A stretch of DNA of 11,073 nt from Desulfotomaculum sp. (GTDB lineage Bacteria > Bacillota > Desulfotomaculia > Desulfotomaculales > Nap2-2B): NCBI GenBank assembly GCA_003513005.1, contig DOTD01000074.1, forward strand, positions 1 through 11,073. The letters are read 5' to 3'. A model generated the notes under the pieces. That model saw only the letters and a list, made by a program, of their open reading frames with translations. It had not been told where the DNA came from and did not search any database. Within the stretch, counting starts at the first letter, position 1; every line of letters begins with the position of its first letter. Below, piece after piece: positions 1 to 6,780 of the stretch. The translations under genes and the position numbers were made by a program.

Positions 1-26
1 TTTTGACGAGGTAGCCAGGTTATCGT

Positions 27-197
27 TCATATAAATCCGGTAAAGGAACGGTTTTTGGAAAAATTAATGTTTGACGGGTAGTAATATACTGCGTTATTAT
101 TGCGATGGAAAAAGCAAATTCCTATTGGACTGGCAATATCTCTGGCAACAACCAGAGAATTCCCTGTGCCCGAAAAATAGTAAATCTCGGCAGCCAT
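27..197 (-). pseudogene. N-terminal fragment of an EFR1/flavodoxin-type protein
   Basis: Reading leftward from an ATG at 197, the first 22 residues include YYFSGTGNSLVVARDIA. This is the phosphate-binding loop motif (SGTGNS) that opens the flavodoxin domain of EFR1-type ferredoxin-flavodoxin proteins, which bind FMN and carry electrons. Homology ends near base 132. The remaining frame (about 34 residues rich in Asn, Tyr and Phe) does not look like a flavodoxin, and a stop follows at 27. A full EFR1 protein is about 250 residues or more with a C-terminal 2[4Fe-4S] ferredoxin domain, and none of that is present. The start is preceded by AAAGGTG. An upstream in-frame ATG at 221 would add eight residues. 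I read it as a deletion remnant; the identification rests on one motif. Confidence 0.5.
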
Positions 198-221
198 AAT
201 AAAACACCTTTCAGGTATCAT

Positions 222-458
222 GTTTTAGATAGTAACCTCCATTCCGCCGCTACCGCTAGCGGCACAAATAGTAACGAGAGAATAAGAGAACAAGGGGTCA
301 GGTCTCAATTTTCAACATTTTCTCTATTTCTTTGATTCTATGACTTTGACTTTCAAATCCTCTGAAAGCTTCGTCTTTGAATCTTTATCCAGAATTAAAA
401 GTACGATCATAAATAAGCTCCTATAAAGTATGATGTTGTCCCTTCACGAATTTTTCGA
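222..458. other. Intergenic stretch with a hairpin and a possible RAYT/Y1-element end
   Basis: I see no gene here. At 246-263 the arms GCCGCTA and TAGCGGC enclose a 4-base loop, a perfect 7-bp hairpin without a T-run, so not an obvious terminator. At 296-305 lies GGGGTCAGGT, followed by an AT-rich run. This string resembles sequence I associate with ends of REP-associated Y1 transposase elements, and a second GGGGTCA occurs at 952-958. The latter link is from memory and weak. Confidence 0.3.
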
Positions 459-905
459 TTATCCTGTGCCCTCTTGGGCCTCGAGTAATTGCTTCAAGTT
501 CACCCAGTTGCGCTCCTCCAGGCGCTGGCCCATGCGCCTGATCAACGGAGTCATTAGCTTGTAGATACCGTGCGGCTTAATATCCCATGACCACCGCATC
601 CGGGTTCTGCTTTCAACGGAGTTAAATGTCATAGCTCCATGAATATTCATAGCCGATGAATGTAGAGCTGTTTCCAGGCGCCGAGGTCGCTCGTACAAAG
701 TTATCTCAATAATCCATTCGGTAGTTCGTCCCATACTTCTAGTCTCGTTGCGGAAGCGGGTGCCGAGGCTTATGGGTCCGGCCGAAATCTTCTCGGCGCG
801 GAGTATGTAATGGTTGTAGCGTGGCTCGTTGCGGGCATCGGCAACAAAGTCAAACACTGTTTCGACTAAACGGTTAATATAAATCTCGCCCTCCATATGA
901 ATCAT
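459..905 (-). CDS. SRPBCC (START-like) family protein
   Basis: The product is 148 residues, a normal single-domain length for the SRPBCC/polyketide-cyclase superfamily of small proteins with a hydrophobic ligand pocket. The N-terminus (EIYINRLVETVFDFVADARN) is the typical first strand plus helix, with the 'pxxVfdfvaD..n...w' pattern. After that comes GTRFRNET, then a strand-rich middle and a long C-terminal amphipathic helix with basic residues (IRRMGQRLEERNWVNLKQLLE). No catalytic residue is diagnostic, so the ligand and reaction are unknown. The ATG at 905 is chosen because AAAGGGA lies about 7 nt upstream; an in-frame ATG three codons later is less well placed. It is the last gene of a leftward cluster, 58 bp after the DUF4386-like gene. 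The family call is good; function is unassigned. Confidence 0.75.
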   Translation of the reverse strand: MIHMEGEIYINRLVETVFDFVADARNEPRYNHYILRAEKISAGPISLGTRFRNETRSMGRTTEWIIEITLYERPRRLETALHSSAMNIHGAMTFNSVESRTRMRWSWDIKPHGIYKLMTPLIRRMGQRLEERNWVNLKQLLEAQEGTG

Positions 906-963
906 GCTCGATCCCTTTCTGTATCCTGATTGAATATAACACTTCTATCAGGGGTCAAAACTG

Positions 964-1713
964 TCATCCTAACTGTAGAAGTCTTCGCCCCACAAGAACA
1001 GTCCAGATGAACAAGAATACGATGGCCGCAAAGTAGAGAGAGATGGCGGGTATGAGAAGAGCAGGTGCCGGTGAATATTCGGAGATATGTTCGATTATGA
1101 CGGCCAAAATTCCGGCTATGCCCGCCAGAATCCCCGCGTAGGCGGTAATTCGGCTAAAAAGGTTGCTTCGTAGCATAACGCCCGAGATAATTGTCCAGGA
1201 GCCTGAAACAATCACGTAACTTACCAGGAATGCGTTCTCATTGAATAGGGTAAACATTGCCTGGCCGGCCGCCAGAAACATCGCTCTTTCCGAGTCTGTC
1301 GTTGCGGCCGCGTATTGGTTGCTGAGAGAGAGAACCGAGAAAGCGGTATTGGTAGCAAAAAAGGCAGCAATTCCAATGAAGAAGAGAACCATCCCGATGG
1401 CCGCACCAGATTCACTGGTGCGTCTCAAAGCCACATAGAGCGCGAGGGTGGTCGGGACAAACACGAGATAAGATATCATTCCCAACAGGTCAAGAGTCAG
1501 CAATCCAACCAACCAATTGTCATGAAATACCGCAAAATGCTCCAGGGCGGTATTGGGTCTCGGGAACAAGGCATAGACGACAATCTCTCCAACCAGCAAC
1601 GCGGCCATTATCAAAGCCGCCACGCCGCCAAATTTGTAGAGGCCCTTCCGGCGCAAATCGATAAGCCCGGCAGCAGCGCCGCGATTCGTCTGATTTGATA
1701 TATTTGGAGTCAT
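964..1713 (-). CDS. DUF4386-like multi-spanning membrane protein
   Basis: The product is 249 residues and strongly hydrophobic. I count about six membrane segments, near residues 28-50, 67-95, 104-122, 160-180, 187-207 and 217-243, with Arg/Lys clusters (RRKGLYKFGG before helix 1, RRLLQLG at the end) suggesting a cytoplasmic N-terminus. The pattern of an early LYKFGGVAALI helix, a helix with LVFVPTTLALYVALRR, and a central NENAFLVSYVIVSGSW helix fits the DUF4386 family of uncharacterised membrane proteins. No transport or enzymatic motif is visible. The start ATG lies 4 bp past the stop of the flavodoxin fragment, so the two were probably translationally linked in a leftward operon. Family assignment is by overall resemblance only; the role is unknown. 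Confidence 0.6.
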   Translation of the reverse strand: MTPNISNQTNRGAAAGLIDLRRKGLYKFGGVAALIMAALLVGEIVVYALFPRPNTALEHFAVFHDNWLVGLLTLDLLGMISYLVFVPTTLALYVALRRTSESGAAIGMVLFFIGIAAFFATNTAFSVLSLSNQYAAATTDSERAMFLAAGQAMFTLFNENAFLVSYVIVSGSWTIISGVMLRSNLFSRITAYAGILAGIAGILAVIIEHISEYSPAPALLIPAISLYFAAIVFLFIWTVLVGRRLLQLG

Positions 1714-1717
1714 TTTA

Positions 1718-1882
1718 TCACCCTAATCCTTTCGCCCAGGTAGCCGCCCGCTCCAACTCTCCCTCTTTTAGCGGGCCTTCCCTGTCTTTGACCAGAAATC
1801 CTTCCGGCGGAACTACCAGGTTGCCGCCCTTTTTCTTCAGCGCCTCAACAATGCGTGGTGCGGCATAGCCGCCCATTTTCAT
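1718..1882 (-). pseudogene. C-terminal fragment of a flavodoxin-like protein
   Basis: A 54-codon stretch beginning at ATG 1882 reads through YAAPRIVEALKKKGGNLV and VVPPEGFLVKD to EGPLKEGELERAATW. This is the pattern of the last beta-alpha-beta part of flavodoxin-family proteins, in which a helix and strand are followed by a 'GF.VKd.EGPLkeGElerA..W' tail. The FMN phosphate loop and the first 100 or so residues are missing. In this frame a TGA sits just upstream of the ATG (at about 1892). The preceding hydrophobic ORF overlaps it by 38 bp in another frame, so no full-length flavodoxin can be read. It is either a 5'-deleted relic or a short gene using the ATG, whose Shine-Dalgarno is poor. It ends 4 bp before the DUF4386-like gene. 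Confidence 0.5.
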
Positions 1883-2153
1883 GGGGTGGTATCAGGCCCT
1901 CTGCAGTAATATTCAAATCATATAACGGCTTCACCAATTCGGCGATAGCCAGCGAGAATATCATGGTAAATCCTAGGACAAACATGGCGGGGCTGAGCAA
2001 TAGTCCCAGCCCCTCTTTCCGAAGGGCCAGACAATTAAGCAAACGATGAAAGACCACAGCCACAACTTTCAACACGAACGCCGGCGTCAGCCGCAGAAAC
2101 GTAGTTCCGAACAGGAACAGGGCGACTCTAACCATGTTTCGGATCGAGAACAT
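1845..2153 (-). CDS. Small hydrophobic protein, unrecognised
   Basis: The product is 102 residues with two or more likely membrane segments, around residues 8-36 (VALFLFGTTFLRLTPAFVL) and 50-72 (LGLLLSPAMFVLGFTMIFSL). The last ~12 residues run into the flavodoxin fragment in a different frame and probably are not native, so the true C-terminus may be altered by a frameshift or junction near 1885-1895 (a CCCC tract lies there). The start at 2153 has AGGAGGG about 8 nt upstream and lies 16 bp after the hydrolase stop, which argues for a translated gene in the same operon. I do not recognise the family. Confidence 0.5.
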   Translation of the reverse strand: MFSIRNMVRVALFLFGTTFLRLTPAFVLKVVAVVFHRLLNCLALRKEGLGLLLSPAMFVLGFTMIFSLAIAELVKPLYDLNITAEGLIPPHENGRLCRTTHC

Positions 2154-2169
2154 GACTGTTTCCCTCCTG

Positions 2170-3120
2170 CTACTTCATCGAAGATTGCTTGATAAGCCGA
2201 GCAATGGCGGCGCATATCTCCTCGTCGTGGCCGAACAGGAAGTGACCGCCCGTCAGCCCGACGAACGTGTTGTTCGGGATTCGCCTCGCAAGCTCACGTC
2301 CCCCATGAAACTCCCGAGGGTCGTCGACCGCCTGGAAAATGACGGTCGGTGCCTTGATTCGATCGAAAGGGACATTATTGACCGAGGGAAGTGATACTTC
2401 GTTGTCGAAGATGATGCCCTCGCTGCGTGACGAGATCGGTAGGCCTGCCATGAACGCGTTCTCGACAATGAAGTCCCTTTGTTCGGCCGTGTACGTCTTC
2501 GCCACGGACTCCGCGACCAGGAGCTTGAGCAACGTGCCCGGCATCGTCTTGACGGCCGCCCAATAGATAAAATCATTCTTCGCCACGAGCTTGGGCATGT
2601 AGGCGGGCTCCGGACCGGGAACAGCCGACGACAAAAGGATCAGCCCGCTGGTTCGGTCCGGATAGTCGATCGCGAACCACATCGACGACGGCCCTCCGGC
2701 GGAGTTGCCGACAACAAAGACACGGTCGATGCCGAGGTGATCGAGCAACTCCTTGTATGCGGCGGATTGCATGCGTGCCGTAGCGTCCACGGGACGTGAA
2801 GACTTCCCATAGCCGAACCGCGAGATATACAAGTGCGTGTATGGGCCGCGGAGGTGCCCCCAGGTGTCCACCATGCTCATGCCCTGGTCGATGCCCCCGA
2901 CGATGCCGTGGACGACGAGCATCACCGGACCCTGGCCATCAATGCGGTACTCGATGTCACCGTAACTCGAGCTGTAGACCCCGGTTTGGATGCTCGCGAT
3001 GCGATCACGAGCGCGGCGCAGATCCTGACGAAAGAGGACGAAGACGCTCGCCAAAACGAGAATGAGGATCAAAGCGGTGGCACCGAATGTTGAAACAGTT
3101 GCCTTCATCGCGCTTCTCAT
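2170..3120 (-). CDS. Membrane-anchored alpha/beta hydrolase
   Basis: The 316-residue product begins with an uncleaved-looking anchor (residues 12-30, ending FVLFRQDLRRARDR), placing the enzyme on the outer face of the membrane. The alpha/beta hydrolase fold follows: an oxyanion-loop HG at 71-72 (VVHGIVGG), SRFGYGKS at 100-107, the nucleophile elbow GNSAGG with Ser140, the probable acid Asp266 or Asp267 (FQAVDDPREF), and the catalytic His293 (GGHFLFGH). The triad is therefore complete, and the length is normal for the family. The substrate cannot be read; esterase, lactonase or C-C hydrolase are all possible. AGGAGGGG lies just upstream of the ATG at 3120. Base composition is visibly GC-richer than the neighbouring genes, which suggests separate ancestry. 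It heads the leftward cluster. Confidence 0.85.
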   Translation of the reverse strand: MRSAMKATVSTFGATALILILVLASVFVLFRQDLRRARDRIASIQTGVYSSSYGDIEYRIDGQGPVMLVVHGIVGGIDQGMSMVDTWGHLRGPYTHLYISRFGYGKSSRPVDATARMQSAAYKELLDHLGIDRVFVVGNSAGGPSSMWFAIDYPDRTSGLILLSSAVPGPEPAYMPKLVAKNDFIYWAAVKTMPGTLLKLLVAESVAKTYTAEQRDFIVENAFMAGLPISSRSEGIIFDNEVSLPSVNNVPFDRIKAPTVIFQAVDDPREFHGGRELARRIPNNTFVGLTGGHFLFGHDEEICAAIARLIKQSSMK

Positions 3121-3339
3121 TTCTACCCCTCCTTGTATTATTATACCCCTATCCCAAGAAATAACAGGACCTGCAGATTAATAAGCAAACTCGATTTTGC
3201 TACTAACCGCCCATGCCTGTAAGGTATAACCCAGCAACAAAAATAGATGAAAGGCTATTTCCTGTCACATAAACCACTAATTTCGTATCTTACGCCGCAG
3301 TTCCCATAATAAGAAAGCCAAAAAAGGAATAGCCGATAC

Positions 3340-4446
3340 TCAATATTTAATCTGGTTATAATAAATATCTATAATTTCTAGTTTGTACCAGGTAAAATCC
3401 CCTTCTTTTAATCTCCAGACAACAGATGACCGGGCGGGAATTCTGACGCCTTTGAATTCCTTGTAGCCATTCGGCTCGATTTGGATAAACCAGTCTTCCA
3501 AAGTCGCGCCGCCTTTACGGTTGTAATACCGCTTAGCTTCGAAACTTACCACATCGCCATTCTCATCAAACTTAAACAAACCCGGGGCGGTAATTCCTCC
3601 ATAGGTTATCGTGGCTTTAGCTGTTGTGGAATCTATCTGTTCCCATTGGATGTAATCATTCAAAGCAGCCGAAGGAAACCAAATAATTTCCGCGAGGTAC
3701 CTCAACATTGCCCCCTGGCTAGTTTCTTTTCCTTTGGCGTCCGCAACAGTAATCAGGGAAAGCAACTTGATCAGCATGTGCCCTTCTCCATTCTCATACT
3801 TGTCTCTCCCGGAAAGGTGTATTCCCGGCGCCGCTTTAACATCTGCGACCCAGACAAACCCCGGTTTTTCCGTTTTAAACCATTGCCCGGCCTTAACGGG
3901 CATCCACTTGCCATCAGGTGCAGTCCGCATTTCGCCAATTTGCTGGAGGTGAGCGCGGTAAACATTTTCTTTGCCAGTCACGTTGGTACGTTCGAACCAT
4001 TTTTGAACAACCGGCGGCAAACCGCCAAGCATTTCTTTTGTTACTACTTCTTTCCCGGAAGTAGCCGGTGGAATAAATGCTTCCAGTTCATTTTTCACCA
4101 TTGCATTAAAACTCCAGGTTCCGTAGCCAATAACAATTCCCACCAGGATAATCGCATTGGCGATTGTCCCATATTTGGCGTCTGGCCAGTACATAATGAT
4201 CAGCAGTTGCGAAAGCGCAAGGGCAGGGACGGCAACCATCCACCACCAGTCTTTCCTCAATAAGAAAACGGCTGCGGCAATAATGAACAATAAGGCAGAA
4301 ATCAGCCATAAAACGCCAATTGGTTTATGGATAGTTTGCGTAAGCTGATTTATTTCAGCAAGTTGAAATGCTTTCCCAAAGCCCAGCAAATGAATGAAGC
4401 CATGAATAATAAGGACGGCTGCAAAAATTATTTTTGTTATGGACAT
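3340..4446 (-). CDS. DUF6544-type protein: four-helix membrane domain plus C-terminal globular domain
   Basis: The product is 368 residues. Hydrophobic segments lie near residues 5-25, 43-63, 67-87 and 95-111. A soluble domain from about 120 to the end carries a run of features seen in the DUF6544 family: LPPVVQKWFERT, a GQWFKTEKPGFVWVADV block, YLAEIIWFPSAAL, and a C-terminal half rich in beta strands ending EGDFTWYKLEIIDIYYN. The family is uncharacterised; the domain is often described as a lipoprotein-carrier-like barrel, but that is inference. The start at 4446 has a GGGGAGGG Shine-Dalgarno a few bases upstream. The gene is complete, more AT-rich than the hydrolase to its left, and separated from it by 219 bp. 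The insertion sequence lies about 170 bp upstream and may have cut off or replaced its original upstream region. Confidence 0.7.
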   Translation of the reverse strand: MSITKIIFAAVLIIHGFIHLLGFGKAFQLAEINQLTQTIHKPIGVLWLISALLFIIAAAVFLLRKDWWWMVAVPALALSQLLIIMYWPDAKYGTIANAIILVGIVIGYGTWSFNAMVKNELEAFIPPATSGKEVVTKEMLGGLPPVVQKWFERTNVTGKENVYRAHLQQIGEMRTAPDGKWMPVKAGQWFKTEKPGFVWVADVKAAPGIHLSGRDKYENGEGHMLIKLLSLITVADAKGKETSQGAMLRYLAEIIWFPSAALNDYIQWEQIDSTTAKATITYGGITAPGLFKFDENGDVVSFEAKRYYNRKGGATLEDWFIQIEPNGYKEFKGVRIPARSSVVWRLKEGDFTWYKLEIIDIYYNQIKY

Positions 4447-4578
4447 CCATCCCTCCCCTCTATGATCTTCCTACTTGAACCGGCAAAAAATTTTACGCAA
4501 ACTTTACGAAATATGGCTTTTTCCAGCCCCGACCAGGAGGCAATGTGTGCCTACCAAAATAATTATAAAGTTTTCTAT

Positions 4579-4607
4579 AATTTATTAGAATTAAGTCTGA
4601 TAGTCAA
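4579..4607 (-). promoter_or_regulatory. Possible sigma-A-like promoter for the DUF6544 gene
   Basis: On the minus strand TTGACT (4607-4602) is followed after 17 nt by TAAATT (4584-4579), four of six matches to a -10 box, in very AT-rich DNA. It lies 8 bp inside the target-site repeat of the insertion sequence, so it would have survived the insertion. The match is modest. Confidence 0.3.
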
Positions 4608-4614
4608 CTAACTA

Positions 4615-4624
4615 ATATTGATAT
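4615..4624. repeat. Left target-site duplication of the IS (ATATTGATAT)
   Basis: ATATTGATAT is identical to 5632-5641 on the other side of the element. The usual duplication in this family is 8 bp; an 8-bp reading (ATATTGAT) would leave unequal 4-bp and 2-bp overhangs outside the inverted repeats. Confidence 0.75.
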
Positions 4625-4626
4625 AT

Positions 4627-4650
4627 GGTTATCCAGTTAGCTCAGAAAAC
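4627..4650 (+). repeat. Left terminal inverted repeat of the IS
   Basis: 24 bp beginning GGTTATCC, a perfect inverted match to 5606-5629. It encodes the last residues of the transposase (FSELTG) and its stop codon on the minus strand. Confidence 0.85.
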
Positions 4651-5543
4651 GCTACTGGCTTAGCAGCTACACAAGCCTTAAGCAGACGGTTAAAAAGCTC
4701 AGGCTCCCAAAAGCGGCGATTAAACCGGTAACAAAATTCATTCAGGTAGGACTGAAGGTGACGATTATCAAGTCCATGGAAAGTACCGGCGATAAAAGCT
4801 TTGGCATTAGAAATGATTGTATGGATCCACTTGAAAGTTTCTAATCCCTGCTTCTTGTTTTTATTGATAATAATACGCTCATGCTGATAACCAACTTTGT
4901 CAAGTTCAGCATAAATGTTCAGACCGTCGGTTGTAACTTTGGAACCAGGAGTAACATGTTTATGAACAAATTCATCGGCCGCTTTCCGATTAAGACTTTC
5001 CACTACCTCCATTTTGACATGGCAGGGGTGGTCATTTTTTTCTACCGAAACAGCCACGATTACAGGCGTCTTTTCCGTACCGCGACCGGACTTATCGCCT
5101 CCCTCACCGGCGCCACCAAAATAAGCGTCGTCCATTTTTACCAGGCCAGCAAGTTTATATTGACTGTCTCTGTCCGTCATGGCTTTACGAATTTTGTGGG
5201 AAATTGCCCAAGCCGTTTGGTAGCTTACACCAAGTGATTTCTTAAGTGAAAGAGAAGAACTACCCCGCTTATCATGGGCAATTAAATAGATCGCCCAAAA
5301 CCAGGCCACTAAAGATGTCCTTGTTTTGTGCATGACGGTACCGGCGGTAACGGACACCTGATAACTACAAGAGGTACACTCGTATAAGTGCCTGGTTTTA
5401 ATAAGGTAGGCCGTTTTGTTTCCGCATCTCGGACAGTAAAAACCCTCCGGCCATCTAAGACTGAAAAGATGTTCCCGGCAAGCTTCCTCGTCTCGAAATC
5501 GGGATTGAAATTCAAGCAGGCTGATTGGTTCTTGTTTAGCCAT
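4629..5543 (-). CDS. IS1595-family DDE transposase
   Basis: The 304-residue protein is full length for the IS1595 group. It opens with an N-terminal zinc ribbon (Cys37 and Cys40 in FYCPRCGN, Cys56 and Cys59 in YECTSCSY), typical of the group and used in DNA binding. A short helical linker (SLGVSYQTAWAISHKIRKAM, 103-122) is likely the helix-turn-helix. The ISXO2-like DDE domain starts at KMDDAYFGG, with the first catalytic Asp at about 138. The second is in TTDG (Asp206), and the C-terminal block is SNAK, GTFHGL and YLNEFCYRFNRR. No frameshift or internal stop is seen. ATG 5543 has GGGGAGAG upstream. It would cut and join DNA at the 24-bp repeats. Confidence 0.92.
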   Translation of the reverse strand: MAKQEPISLLEFQSRFRDEEACREHLFSLRWPEGFYCPRCGNKTAYLIKTRHLYECTSCSYQVSVTAGTVMHKTRTSLVAWFWAIYLIAHDKRGSSSLSLKKSLGVSYQTAWAISHKIRKAMTDRDSQYKLAGLVKMDDAYFGGAGEGGDKSGRGTEKTPVIVAVSVEKNDHPCHVKMEVVESLNRKAADEFVHKHVTPGSKVTTDGLNIYAELDKVGYQHERIIINKNKKQGLETFKWIHTIISNAKAFIAGTFHGLDNRHLQSYLNEFCYRFNRRFWEPELFNRLLKACVAAKPVAFSELTG

Positions 5544-5605
5544 ATTTTCTCTCCCCTTTTTACTGTATTATTTGTATTATACTACGTTTTGGAGAGAAAG
5601 GAAAG

Positions 5606-5629
5606 GTTTTCTGAGCTAACTGGATAACC
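5606..5629 (-). repeat. Right terminal inverted repeat of the IS
   Basis: 24 bp ending GGATAACC, the perfect inverted partner of 4627-4650. It sits upstream of the transposase gene; a TATAAT at 5581-5576 between repeat and gene may be the transposase -10 box, with a poor -35. Confidence 0.85.
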
Positions 5630-5631
5630 AC

Positions 5632-5641
5632 ATATTGATAT
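5632..5641. repeat. Right target-site duplication of the IS (ATATTGATAT)
   Basis: Exact copy of the 10 bp at 4615-4624, directly next to the right end of the element. Confidence 0.75.
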
Positions 5642-5709
5642 GATTATAACAGCATTTGTATATTAATTAAAACTGGTTAACATTAATTTTTAATTAACAC
5701 TCCTAAGCA

Positions 5710-5964
5710 TTGCGAAGACACGAGCGGACGGGGCGACTGGGTCATAATTATTCCCAGCATCCCGCAGCAGGCGTATTCATGATGATCGTTTTTACACTGC
5801 TGCTTTTGCTCATTTTTTTGTCCGCTTCAACCGGCCCTAAGCTGCCGGGATTTTACGGCGAACCCTTTCATCTTTTACTGGAATTGACTAGAATAATAAT
5901 GCCCAACGCTATCCAGGAAGGAGAAATTGCTTATGAAAATCGTCGGGAGTCGCAAAGACCCTAG
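5710..5964 (+). CDS. Possible small single-pass membrane protein, unrecognised
   Basis: The frame opens with TTG at 5710 and would give 84 residues. A single hydrophobic segment (MMIVFTLLLLLIFLSAS, about 24-40) follows a basic, His-containing head. The tail (GPKLPGFYGEPFHLLLELTR) is plausible protein. No good Shine-Dalgarno precedes either the TTG or the internal ATG at 5779. The 3' end overlaps the next, better supported ORF by 32 bp. The upstream region to the IS (5642-5709) is AT-rich and empty. It may be the decayed 5' end of the following operon rather than a gene. Confidence 0.3.
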   Translation: MRRHERTGRLGHNYSQHPAAGVFMMIVFTLLLLLIFLSASTGPKLPGFYGEPFHLLLELTRIIMPNAIQEGEIAYENRRESQRP

Positions 5965-6169
5965 AATAACCCCCTTATCTGCCGAGTGGGACCAGTTTGT
6001 GAAGTTGGCCGAAACATTTCGCGCTGACCAGGTCTTTGTGCCGCGCGGAGTTTATAAATTTAAAACCTTCGAGGAGGTTAACAGATGGTCACTGAAAATG
6101 ATGCTGGGCAAGAAACCTATAGCAGGCCGCCGGGAAGGGAAGATATTAAGAAAATCTGCCGGGCACTAA
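5933..6169 (+). CDS. Small partner protein of a nucleotidyltransferase-type (MNT-like) pair
   Basis: The product is 78 residues and soluble, with a PRGVYKFKTFEEVNRW segment at about 39-54. Short proteins with an 'YrFkTfEEanrW' pattern commonly sit directly in front of minimal nucleotidyltransferase genes, in what look like toxin-antitoxin or similar two-gene units; I infer that role here from the pattern and position. The ATG at 5933 has AAGGAG 9 nt upstream. The 3' end overlaps the nucleotidyltransferase reading frame by 85 bp, and the basic C-terminus (RREGKILRKSAGH) may be read-through beyond the ancestral end. With its partner broken, it is likely an orphan. Confidence 0.5.
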   Translation: MKIVGSRKDPRITPLSAEWDQFVKLAETFRADQVFVPRGVYKFKTFEEVNRWSLKMMLGKKPIAGRREGKILRKSAGH

Positions 6170-6252
6170 ACGAAAAGGGCGTAAAGTATGTGCTGGTCGG
6201 CGGACTGGCGAAGAATTTTCACGGCCTAACAAGAATGACTCATGACATCTAA
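6085..6252 (+). pseudogene. Truncated nucleotidyltransferase (MNT/AbiEii-like)
   Basis: A GAGGAGG ribosome site precedes ATG 6085, giving 55 residues. The start of a nucleotidyltransferase fold is clear: a helix (IKKICRALNEKGVKYVL), then the signature VLVGGLAKNFHG and TRMTHDI. In intact relatives the last segment continues as T.DID, the pair of metal-binding aspartates. Here a TAA follows HDI at 6250, so the active-site aspartates and the rest of the ~150-200-residue protein are gone. Downstream sequence (6253-6359) contains no recognisable continuation in any frame, which suggests deletion of the 3' part rather than a simple point mutation. It overlaps the small upstream partner, as expected for a translationally coupled pair. 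Confidence 0.6.
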
Positions 6253-6359
6253 AAGGTCTTGGGAGACTTTATTTTGAAAAAAACCGCCTAAAATTTTAAT
6301 GATTTCGTTTTCGTCCGACTTTTTTTCCTCAGTTACCTGATGTAATGAGGTAGAGTAAT

Positions 6360-6674
6360 ATGAATTTAGATTTTAAACCAGCATTAATTCTAGTGACAAT
6401 ATTTTTATTAATTGCCTTTTGGGGGAAAATACATGGTTCTGGTTCAACTCCACCAATAAAAAATAAAGAAGGGGTTGCAAGTACGCAAGCTGTTGCTTCT
6501 TTAGAAAAGTTAAGCCCCCCTTTTCAGTTAGTAGAAGAATATTTTAAAACTCTTCAAGCTTCCAAGGGAAAAAAACTTGTCAAATTTGAGAAATCCGCTT
6601 ATACACCTTTTTTTGCAGAAACTGAAAAATTCAACTCTGAATTACGGCGTATTAAGAAACAGGCGTATCAGTAA
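6360..6674 (+). pseudogene. Alpha/beta hydrolase with its catalytic core deleted
   Basis: The open frame gives 104 residues against about 350 for the family. Residues 8-22 are an N-terminal membrane anchor, followed by a linker and the ASLEKL segment that in proline-iminopeptidase-like hydrolases leads into the first strand. At about residue 51 it jumps to PFQLVEEYFKTLQ, SKGKKLVKFEKSA and TPFFAETEKFNSEL, which is the family's C-terminal strand and helix. The oxyanion loop, nucleophile Ser and acid Asp are missing. The position normally holding catalytic His ('sgHtPffEePe') is Tyr81. A clean in-frame internal deletion explains this. GAGGT precedes the ATG, so it may still be translated, but it cannot be an enzyme. 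Confidence 0.65.
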
Positions 6675-6780
6675 AAGCAATTATGCAGAACACATTTTAC
6701 CGCACGCACTTCCAATGCCTTTAAAGCCCCCGGCATTATGGAGCATTCGCGGCCCTTTGCCCTGGTTAAGGTTGCGGGGT

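Larger units (their letters stand above)
4625..5631 (-). mobile_element. Complete IS1595-family insertion sequence
   Basis: The element is about 1,007 bp and contains one intact transposase gene. Its ends carry perfect 24-bp inverted repeats beginning GGTTATCCAGTTAGCTCAG (4627-4650 and the complement at 5606-5629). The repeats lie 2 bp inside each end if the flanking 10-bp direct repeat is taken as the target duplication. The transposase stop codon lies within the left repeat. An intact gene, perfect ends and an intact target repeat all point to a recent insertion and possibly an active element. Confidence 0.88.

Noticed and set aside
2479..3093. Several plus-strand frames inside the hydrolase gene
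   Set aside because: They are Arg/Cys/Pro-rich antisense shadows produced by the high GC of the hydrolase, which has a complete catalytic triad on the minus strand.
3140..3145. TATAAT on the minus strand before the hydrolase
   Set aside because: The implied transcription start would fall in or next to the ribosome site, and no acceptable -35 lies 16-18 nt upstream.
3481..4263. 260-codon open frame on the plus strand
   Set aside because: It lies wholly inside the DUF6544 gene in antisense, has no ribosome site, and its residue makeup looks like reverse translation of the real gene.
6675..6780. Possible coding remnant on the plus strand (NAFKAPGIMEHSRPFALVKV)
   Set aside because: It reads like protein for about 35 codons up to a stop at 6820, but overlaps the permease end, has no start or ribosome site, and matches nothing I recognise.
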